64,000 nt of DNA from Streptomyces sp. NBC_01235 (GTDB taxonomy: Bacteria > Actinomycetota > Actinomycetes > Streptomycetales > Streptomycetaceae). Below, in pieces: positions 58,584 through 64,000 of the stretch; positions within the stretch are counted from its first letter, which is position 1; every line of letters begins with the position of its first letter. Both the position numbers and the translations under genes were made by a program. The stretch lies in the NCBI RefSeq assembly GCF_035989285.1, contig NZ_CP108513.1:3782001-3846000 (forward strand), given 5' to 3'. Under the pieces are notes generated by a model that was given only the letters and a program-made list of their open reading frames with translations, was not told where the DNA came from and made no database searches.

Positions 58584-59831
58584 TCACCTCTCGCGGGACA
58601 CGGGAACGGTCAGTGCGACTTCGAACCCGCCCTGCGGGCCGGGTCCGGCGGTCACCGTCCCGCCGTAGATACCGGCCCGCTCGCGCATGCCGATCAAACC
58701 ATGACCGGCCGGCCCCTCGGTGGTGCCGGCCAGAACTGGTTCCTGTCCGTCGTCGGTCACGCGGACGCGGACCGCGGCCTCGTCGTAGTGCACCGTCACG
58801 CTCGCGTTCGCCGCCGGCGCGTGCTTCATGACGTTGGTGAGAGCCTCCTGGATGACCCGGAAGACACACAGGTCGACGCCCGGCGGAAGCGCGAACGGGG
58901 CACCCGTGATCCGGACGTCGACGGAGACACCCGCGGCCTCGACGCGCCGGGCCAACTGGTCCAGCCGCCCGAGTCCGGGGGCCGCGGTGTGGTCGCCCGC
59001 TCCCTCCTGGGCACGCTCGGTCCCTTCCCTGAGCACGACCAGCATGCGGCGCATCTCCGCCATGGCCTCGTGGGCGCTGCCCGCGATGGTCCCCAGCGCG
59101 TCGCGGGCCGTCCTCGGATCGGAGGTGAAGACGTATCCGGCCAGGCCGGTCTGCACGGAGATCGCAGACACGTGGTGGGCGACCACGTCGTGCAGTTCAC
59201 GGGCTATGCTCATGCGCTCGGCGATGACGGCCCGCTGCGCCTTCTCCTCCTGCTCCAAGCGCAGTTGCTCGCTGAGCACCGCGAGCCGCTCGCCGCGCTC
59301 CGCGAGCCGGCGGGACCGGTCGCCGGTCACCCACAGGACGGCGACCGTCACGGTCACGAAGACCACACTCTGCGGGCCGATCCCGGGCTCGGCGAGCCGT
59401 GTGCCCCACAGCAGCACGAGCAGCGATGCGGCGGCGCACTTCGCAGCGACCCTGCGCGGGCACTGCGCCGCGACGGTGTAGAACGCCAGGCCCAGTCCGC
59501 AGACGACGACCACGTGGTAGTAGGCCAGGGTCATGTAGCACAGCGTGCAGGCCGCCGTGCTGACGAGTACGGTCAGAGGAGCCCGGCGGCGCACGGCCAG
59601 CGGAAGATAGACCAGGGCGACCAGCACGTAGGCCCATACATCGGTTTGCCGCCAGTAGCCCTGCGAGTTCGGCCAGTTGCGCAGCATGGTGCTCATGATG
59701 CCGAGCGACACCACCGCGTAGACGATGTCTGCCACCTGCGGGAAGGCCCTGCGAACCGCCCCGCTCCACGTGCGCTGCGCGAACATCGTCCGAGCGTAGG
59801 CCCCAAGCGATCGCTCCACCCCGCATTCCAC
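58584..59831 (-). CDS. DesK-type sensor histidine kinase, copy 1
   Basis: 415 residues from GTG (VECGVERSLGAY). N-terminal region with about four or five membrane helices (VWAYVLVALVYLPLAV, LTVLVSTAACTLCYMTLAYY, VVVVCGLGLAFYTVAA, KCAAASLLVLLWG, VVFVTVTVAVLWVTG). A linking coiled coil leads to HisKA_3 with phosphoacceptor His in ARELHDVVAHHVSAISVQTG, and a HATPase_c domain (VIQEALTNVMKHAPA, then GPAGHGLIGMRERAGIYGG). Forms an operon with the response regulator. A close copy of the gene lies directly upstream. Confidence 0.9.
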   Translation of the reverse strand: MECGVERSLGAYARTMFAQRTWSGAVRRAFPQVADIVYAVVSLGIMSTMLRNWPNSQGYWRQTDVWAYVLVALVYLPLAVRRRAPLTVLVSTAACTLCYMTLAYYHVVVVCGLGLAFYTVAAQCPRRVAAKCAAASLLVLLWGTRLAEPGIGPQSVVFVTVTVAVLWVTGDRSRRLAERGERLAVLSEQLRLEQEEKAQRAVIAERMSIARELHDVVAHHVSAISVQTGLAGYVFTSDPRTARDALGTIAGSAHEAMAEMRRMLVVLREGTERAQEGAGDHTAAPGLGRLDQLARRVEAAGVSVDVRITGAPFALPPGVDLCVFRVIQEALTNVMKHAPAANASVTVHYDEAAVRVRVTDDGQEPVLAGTTEGPAGHGLIGMRERAGIYGGTVTAGPGPQGGFEVALTVPVSRER

Positions 59832-59876
59832 CACAGCTACACCCCAGGCTGTACACCGGCAACCGGTCCGGGCGGA

Positions 59877-60016
59877 CTCCCGGCATTCGCTGGGCGACTG
59901 GGCCAACCAGGTGGCCCTCCTGGAGCTGCCGGCCGTCAAGCGGCGAAGGCTGATGTGCGCGCTTCCCTGGCCCAAGGTCGGCTTGGACGACTCGTGGTTC
60001 CGGATCTCCGCGTAAA
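59877..60016 (+). pseudogene. Gene-tail fragment at the kinase duplication junction
   Basis: Opposite-strand frame DSRHSLGDWANQVALLELPA then VKRRRLMCALPWPKVGLDDS, ending WFRISA and TAA. Coding-like, without a start, unrelated to the kinases. Probably a piece of DNA left at the breakpoint of the tandem duplication. Confidence 0.35.
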
Positions 60017-60087
60017 TCAACGAGCGCTGTGGGCAGGCGTGGTGTCGCCTTCCTCGCGGCTGCCCGGCCGGTAGCCGAGACGCTTGT

Positions 60088-61341
60088 TCACCTCTCGCGG
60101 GACACGGGGACGGTCAGTGCGACTTCGAACCCGCCCTGCGGGCCGGGTCCGGCGGTCACCGTCCCGCCGTAGATACCGGCCCGCTCACGCATGCCGATCA
60201 AACCATGACCGGCCGGCCTCGCGGTGGTGCCGGCCAGAACTGGTTCCTGTCCGTCGTCGGTCACGCGGACGCGGACCGCGGCCTCGTCGTAGTGCACCGT
60301 GACGCTCGCGTTCGCCGCCGGCGCGTGCTTCATGACGTTGGTGAGAGCTTCCTGAATGACCCGGTAGACGCACAGGTCGGCGCCCGGCGGAAGCGCGAAC
60401 GGGGTGCCCGTGATCCGGACGTCGACGGAGACACCCGCGGCCTCGACGCGCCGGGCCAACTGGTCCAGCCGCCCGAGTCCGGGGGTCGCGGTGTGGTCGC
60501 CCGCTCCTTCCTCCTCCTGGGCACGATCGGTCCCTTCCCTGAGCACGACCAGCATGCGGCGCATCTCCGCCATGGCCTCGTGGGCGCTGCCCGCGATGGT
60601 CTCCAGCGCCTCGCGGGCCGTCCTCGGATCGGAGGTGAAGACGTATCCGGCCAGGCCGGTCTGCACGGAGATCACGGACACGTGGTGGGCGATCACGTCG
60701 TGCAGTTCACGGGCTATCTTCATGCGCTCGGCCATGACGGCCCGCTGCGCCTTCTCCTCCTGCTCCAGGCGCAGTTGCTCGGTGAGCACCGCGAGGCGCT
60801 CGCCGCGCTCCGCGAGCCGGCGGGCCCGGTCGCCGGTCACCCAGGCGACGGCGACCATCACGGTCACGAAGGCCACACTGAACGGGCCGCTCCCGGGCTC
60901 GGCGAGCCGCGCGCCCCACAGCAGCACGAGCAGCGATGCGGCGGCGCACTTCGCGGCGACCCTGCGCGGGCACTGCGCCGCGACGGTGTAGAGCGCCAGG
61001 CCCAGTCCGCTGACAACGACCACGTGGTAGTAGGCCAGGGTGAAGTAACACAGCACGCAGGCCGTCGTGGCGATGAGCACGGTCAGGGGAGCCCGGCGGC
61101 GCGCGGCAAGCGGAAGATAGACCAGGGCGATCAGCACGTAGGCCCATACATCGGTTTGCCGCCAGTAGCCGTGCGGGTCGGGAAAGTTGCGCAGCGCGGT
61201 GCTCGAGATCCAGACCGACACCACCGCGTAGACGGTGTCCGCCACCTGTGGGAAGGCCTGGCGAACCGCCCCGCTCCACATGCGCTGCGCGAACATCGTC
61301 CGATCGTAGGCCCCGAGCGATCGCTCCACCCGGCTTTCCAT
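60088..61341 (-). CDS. DesK-type sensor histidine kinase, copy 2
   Basis: 417 residues from the ATG (MESRVERSLGAY). Nearly identical to copy 1 through the membrane region, HisKA_3 box (ARELHDVIAHHVSVISVQTG) and ATPase domain; differences cluster in the extracytoplasmic/TM1 part (SVWISSTALRNFPDPHG against SLGIMSTMLRNWPNSQG). No response regulator follows: the region behind it carries only the first bases of one, with its ATG changed to AGG-like sequence, so it must signal to the shared regulator downstream or another one. Divergent from a small secreted peptide gene. Confidence 0.9.
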   Translation of the reverse strand: MESRVERSLGAYDRTMFAQRMWSGAVRQAFPQVADTVYAVVSVWISSTALRNFPDPHGYWRQTDVWAYVLIALVYLPLAARRRAPLTVLIATTACVLCYFTLAYYHVVVVSGLGLALYTVAAQCPRRVAAKCAAASLLVLLWGARLAEPGSGPFSVAFVTVMVAVAWVTGDRARRLAERGERLAVLTEQLRLEQEEKAQRAVMAERMKIARELHDVIAHHVSVISVQTGLAGYVFTSDPRTAREALETIAGSAHEAMAEMRRMLVVLREGTDRAQEEEGAGDHTATPGLGRLDQLARRVEAAGVSVDVRITGTPFALPPGADLCVYRVIQEALTNVMKHAPAANASVTVHYDEAAVRVRVTDDGQEPVLAGTTARPAGHGLIGMRERAGIYGGTVTAGPGPQGGFEVALTVPVSRER

Positions 61342-61368
61342 CACAGCTACACCCTTGGGGGTAGACCA

Positions 61369-61410
61369 GCAACCACCCTGGTTGCAGGCGCAGTTCAACC
61401 CATGGTTGGG
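61369..61410. promoter_or_regulatory. Two dyads between kinase copy 2 and peptide gene
   Basis: GCAACCACCCTGGTTGC (arms GCAACCA/TGGTTGC) and CAACCCATGGTTGGG share the AACC..GGTT core, 27 bp apart. Candidate binding sites for the NarL-type regulator; absent in the same form upstream of kinase copy 1. Confidence 0.45.
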
Positions 61411-61495
61411 CGAGAGGGAACAGCCCTTCTGGCCGGCTTTCATACACCCGGGCAACTTCGCCTCGGACGGGCACTGCTGTGGATGGGATCCAACC

Positions 61496-61675
61496 ATGAA
61501 CCGTGTGCGCAGTCTCGCCACTGCTGCCATTATCACCGGCACCTTGCTGGGCGGTGGCATTTCGATGGCGACCTCGGCGGCCGCTGCCGCCCAGTCGATC
61601 GAGTACATCGCCGGCAAGGACACCTACGCAGGGAGCTGCAAGGGTTGGTGTAAACCGGTAGGCATTGCGAACTGA
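61496..61675 (+). CDS. Small secreted two-cysteine peptide
   Basis: 59 residues. Signal peptide to about residue 32 (SLATAAIITGTLLGGGISMA then TSAAAAA), leaving a mature peptide of about 28 residues, AQSIEYIAGKDTYAGS then CKGWCKPVGIAN, with a C-x-x-x-C pair likely to form a disulphide. GATGGGAT precedes the ATG and a strong hairpin follows the stop. Divergent from kinase copy 2. It may be a signal sensed by, or a target of, that two-component system. No family recognised. Confidence 0.65.
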   Translation: MNRVRSLATAAIITGTLLGGGISMATSAAAAAQSIEYIAGKDTYAGSCKGWCKPVGIAN

Positions 61676-61721
61676 AACTGTTCCGAATTCGGTGGAGATT
61701 CCACCGAACCCGGAACAGTTC
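61676..61721 (+). terminator. Strong terminator of the peptide gene
   Basis: AACTGTTCCG and TTCGGTGGA pair with TCCACCGAA and CGGAACAGTT around a 3-nt loop, starting right after the stop codon. Confidence 0.9.
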
Positions 61722-61989
61722 AACGCCTCGGCATGCAGAGCGTCACTTTCTCGCGGTAGGTACCGGGCGCGATGGAGATGATGACGCGTGAGGAATTGCC
61801 GAAGTCGGCCGCAGCCAGCGGTGGTGGTGCTGCTGGGTTCGGGTTCGGTGTCCCGTGTTGGTCGTCATGACCTTCAGTCGCTGGCGAAGCCGTCGGGGTT
61901 GCCGGTCGGCGCCAGGACCCGGGCCCGTGCGGAGTGGCAACTCCGGTCCGTACGGTTGGAATGGCAGTAGCCTACGATTAACTACCACG
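61722..61989. other. Intergenic region
   Basis: No supported gene; short frames here have poor codon bias. Likely holds the marR promoter at its right end. Confidence 0.5.
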
Positions 61990-62003
61990 GAAGATAATTC
62001 TTC
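61990..62003 (+). promoter_or_regulatory. Dyad just upstream of marR
   Basis: GAAGATAATTCTTC, arms GAAGA/TCTTC around TAAT, AT-rich for this genome and 12 bp from the start codon; suits an autoregulatory MarR operator. Confidence 0.5.
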
Positions 62004-62015
62004 GGAAGATGAGTG

Positions 62016-62531
62016 ATGGCTGACGCTGACCTGAAGCTGCTGCACCGGGAGCTGGTCTCGCTGGAGATCGAGCTGTGGAATGGCATCGAGGGGCGGTTGC
62101 GGGCCGCGTACGACCTGCCGCTGACCTCGTTCGAAGTGCTGCATCTGCTGCTGCGTCGGCCCGGGCCGCGGATCCAGGACATCGCGGAGGAGTTCTCGAT
62201 CACGGTGGGCGGCACGAGCAAGGTGGTCGACCGCCTGGAGGCGGCGGGCCTGTGCGCGCGGCGGGCCAATCCGAACGACCGCCGTTCCTCGGTCGTCGAG
62301 CTGACGCCTGAGGGACGGAAACTGGTGGACGGAGCACTGAAGGTCTTCGAGGACGAGCTGGAACTGCGGATCGGGGCGGTGATTCCCGAGCACTCCGTGC
62401 GCGAGGTGACGGCGGTCCTCAGCACGCTGCGGGCGGCCGGACGGGCCCTGGACGCGGAACGGAAGGCCGCCGGGCAGACGCCGGTGCCGGGCCTGCGGGC
62501 GCCGAAGCAGCCAGGCCGGCCGGCGTCGTGA
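62016..62531 (+). CDS. MarR-family transcriptional regulator
   Basis: 171 residues from ATG (a GTG one codon earlier is also possible; GGAAGA lies upstream). Winged helix with LTSFEVLHLLLRRPGPRIQD, IAEEFSITVGGTSKVVDRLE and LCARRANPNDRRSSVVELTP (the beta wing with its Asp-Arg pair), flanked by N- and C-terminal dimerisation helices; the C-terminal tail is Pro/Gly rich. Convergent with the PPOX gene. Target unknown, possibly itself through the dyad upstream and the nearby PPOX/SnoaL/MBL genes. Confidence 0.9.
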   Translation: MADADLKLLHRELVSLEIELWNGIEGRLRAAYDLPLTSFEVLHLLLRRPGPRIQDIAEEFSITVGGTSKVVDRLEAAGLCARRANPNDRRSSVVELTPEGRKLVDGALKVFEDELELRIGAVIPEHSVREVTAVLSTLRAAGRALDAERKAAGQTPVPGLRAPKQPGRPAS

Positions 62532-62552
62532 GCCGCGACGGCCTGCGCAGCG

Positions 62553-62619
62553 CCCGTGGGCTCATGGGGAGGGGGCCGGGCGAACCCAGTCGCCAGGCCC
62601 CTCCCCATCAGCCCACGGG
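62553..62619. terminator. Bidirectional terminator
   Basis: Long stem: CCCGTGGGCTCATGGGGAGG region pairs with CCTCCCCATCAGCCCACGGG, between convergent marR and PPOX genes and reaching close to the latter's stop. Confidence 0.85.
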
Positions 62620-63045
62620 TCAGTCGGCGATGCCGTCGAAGGAGATGACTTTGTCGATGCGGCCGCGGACGAGGAGGTTGCCGGGGCCGCCGTTGCGTGC
62701 GGCGTACTCCTCGGCGCGGCCATCGCCCATGTAGCGGGCGCCGAGGAGTCCGCCCCAGCGCAGCATGTCGTCGGGGTCCTCGGAGATCTCCGCGCGTCCT
62801 TGGAGCAGGACGAACGCGTACGGTGGCTGATCCTCGTCGACGCAGAGGGCGAACCGTCCGTCGCGGGCGAGGTTGCGGCCCTTGACGCCGTTCTTCTCGG
62901 TGGTGAGCACGATGTCATCGCCGTCGAGGAGGAACCAGACCGGTGTCACGTGGGGGCCGCCGTCGGCGCGGACGGTGGAAAGCTTGCCGGTACGGGTGCC
63001 GCGCGTGACGAACGCCCGCCACTCCTGCTCGGTCATTTTCCGCAT
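62620..63045 (-). CDS. PPOX-class (F420-dependent type) oxidoreductase
   Basis: 141 residues from ATG after GAAAGG. Split-barrel flavin fold: FVTRGTRTGKLSTVRADGGP, HVTPVWFLLDGDDIVLTTEK, VKGRNLARDGRFALCVDEDQ and VLLQGRAEISEDPDDMLRW. This pattern is that of the PPOX-class proteins that bind F420 (or FMN) and reduce small substrates, rather than true pyridoxamine-phosphate oxidases. A SnoaL-like gene and an MBL-fold gene follow on the same strand upstream, so the three may form an operon. Confidence 0.85.
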   Translation of the reverse strand: MRKMTEQEWRAFVTRGTRTGKLSTVRADGGPHVTPVWFLLDGDDIVLTTEKNGVKGRNLARDGRFALCVDEDQPPYAFVLLQGRAEISEDPDDMLRWGGLLGARYMGDGRAEEYAARNGGPGNLLVRGRIDKVISFDGIAD

Positions 63046-63119
63046 GCGGGCGCCTTTCGTGTGCGTAAGGATCGACTCGTGGGTGCCCGAGGCCGAGTCG
63101 GCCTCGGGCACCGCAGGTT

Positions 63120-63512
63120 CTAGCCCCAGAAGGCGTCTTCGGCGGCCGGGTCGGCGGAGAAGAGCCACATCTCGGTGATCTTGCCGTTCTCGATGCGCAG
63201 GAGGTCGACGCCGTCCATGCTCATCGACGCGTCGCCGTGGCGGCCGGTGAAGTGGATGGTGGCGGCGACCAGGTCGCCGTTGCCCATGAGGGTGTGGATC
63301 TTGTCGATGGCGAAGGTGCCCCGGCTGGTCTCCATCATGCTGCCGAGCATCTGGAAGACGGCGCCCTGCCCCTTGTGCTCGCCGGAGAACCGGTTGGCGC
63401 CGGGCTGGTGCCACACGATGTCGGCGTCGAGGAGTTCACCGAGAGCAGCCATGTCTCCGGTCTGGACGGCCTGGAAGTAGGTACGGGCGATGTCGATGTT
63501 CAAGCTGGTCAT
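63120..63512 (-). CDS. SnoaL/NTF2-like protein
   Basis: 130 residues, cone-shaped NTF2 fold: IARTYFQAVQTGDMAALGEL, LDADIVWHQPGANRFSGEHK, LVAATIHFTGRHGDASMSMD and GKITEMWLFSADPAAEDAFW are family landmarks. Members are cyclases, isomerases or ligand binders; the pocket's His/Asp residues (HQPG) could be catalytic, but no reaction can be assigned. 74 bp upstream of the PPOX gene and 37 bp downstream of the MBL-fold gene. Confidence 0.85.
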   Translation of the reverse strand: MTSLNIDIARTYFQAVQTGDMAALGELLDADIVWHQPGANRFSGEHKGQGAVFQMLGSMMETSRGTFAIDKIHTLMGNGDLVAATIHFTGRHGDASMSMDGVDLLRIENGKITEMWLFSADPAAEDAFWG

Positions 63513-63549
63513 GTCGCTTGCTCCTTGGGTTCTTGCGCGGGGGCGGTGG

Positions 63550-64000
63550 CTATCGGGCGAAGTCGAGGCGGTCGGCGAGGCCGGCTTCGGTGAACGCGGC
63601 CTCGATCTCGTTCCGGCCTTCGTTGAAGTGGGCCCAGCTGTCGAAGTGGGCGGGGACGACCCGGCGGGCGCCGAGCATCTTCGCGGCCTGGGCGCCCTGG
63701 GCGCTGTCGAGGGGGAGCAGGGCGTCGTCGAGGGCGAGCAGGGCGTCGTCGAAGGCGAAGGCCATGCGGGCGCCGCCGAGGAAGAGGACCGCGGTGTCGA
63801 CGGGAGCGAACCTCCCGGCGATCTCCTTGACGTGCTCCAGGGCGGCGTTGTCGCCGCCGACGTAGACCGAGGGCAGGTCGTCGGAGGTGAGTATGAAGCC
63901 GACGACGTCGCCGGTGACCGGTTCGCAGCCGACGGGGCTGTGCCGTGCGGGTACGCCCGTGACGGTCACGGTGCCGCCGTCGGGGCGCCAGAGCTCGGCG
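63550..64000 (-). CDS. MBL-fold metallo-hydrolase, 5' end outside window
   Basis: C-terminal 150 residues of a metallo-beta-lactamase-fold protein; the frame is open to the window edge (ELWRPDGGTVTVTGVPARHS). Contains the metal-ligand His in VPARHSPVG, VYVGGDNAALEHVKEIAGRF (Asp ligand) and the last His in VVPAHFDSWAHF. DDALLALDDALLPLD is a short internal duplication. UlaG/RomA-like hydrolases of this type act on small molecules. The start lies beyond the window. Confidence 0.8.
   Translation of the reverse strand, partial: AELWRPDGGTVTVTGVPARHSPVGCEPVTGDVVGFILTSDDLPSVYVGGDNAALEHVKEIAGRFAPVDTAVLFLGGARMAFAFDDALLALDDALLPLDSAQGAQAAKMLGARRVVPAHFDSWAHFNEGRNEIEAAFTEAGLADRLDFAR

Noticed and set aside
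61743..61868. 41-codon minus-strand ORF starting MTTNTGHRTR
   Set aside because: Low coding bias, no ribosome site and no family.

Overview
The window is chromosomal DNA of a Streptomyces-type actinomycete. Base composition is very high in GC, third codon positions are almost all G or C, GTG starts are frequent and many neighbouring genes overlap by 4 bp (ATGA/GTGA). The order matB, fused carboxyltransferase, mbl matches what is known from Streptomyces chromosomes. No rRNA, tRNA or CRISPR array was seen.

Layout. 0-8 kb is core-like metabolism: an FAD oxidoreductase cut by the window edge, an IclR/SMP-30 pair, an ATP-grasp enzyme, malonyl-CoA synthetase (matB) and a fused acyl-CoA carboxyltransferase with an expanded low-complexity linker. 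8-15.2 kb is a four-gene unit: trypsin-co-occurring domain protein, trypsin/VMAP-type protease, MoxR ATPase, and a 1322-residue SAV_2336-type protein carrying vWA-like, BTAD and HAD-like modules. This looks like an NTP-dependent biological-conflict system. mbl and a secreted GH5 glycosidase behind twin operators follow.

18-21.4 kb holds a graspetide RiPP cluster: precursor, ATP-grasp ligase and a PIMT-like methyltransferase of the type that makes aspartimide. It lies downstream of a chain of tiny overlapping ORFs and is divergent from a GntR regulator with two near-identical palindromes. 22.9-27.4 kb is a divergent pair, a DyP peroxidase with four C-terminal repeats and a secreted copper-radical oxidase, which could form a peroxide producer/consumer couple. 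27.4-30.2 kb is littered with gene remains (chimeric peptide gene, broken cutA, flavoprotein).

31.9-36.8 kb is a Pvc-type isonitrile operon (isonitrile synthase, Fe/2OG dioxygenase, HpaB-type hydroxylase, small membrane protein) divergent from a LysR regulator, with 21-bp repeats between them. 37-48.2 kb carries an OmpR-type two-component system with a proline-expanded kinase, a sortase locus, a lectin-like protein and an ABC transporter/phosphoesterase operon.

49.4-61.7 kb is a decayed accessory region. It contains a PadR gene facing a broken PadR copy, remains of a TnsA/TnsB-type transposon, small genes of the kind seen in polymorphic-toxin immunity loci (DUF6228, DUF4259, SUKH-3), an IS256-family element, a duplicated hairpin/tail repeat, a DesK-type two-component system with its kinase gene duplicated in tandem, and a small secreted two-cysteine peptide. 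The window ends with MarR, PPOX, SnoaL-like and MBL-fold genes.

A recurring feature is short tandem repeats (9, 18 and 21 bp) inside or next to genes, at 7.15, 10.56, 15.23, 16.6, 35.7, 37.8 and 39.5 kb. All calls rest on reading the sequence and on remembered family features; no database search was run.
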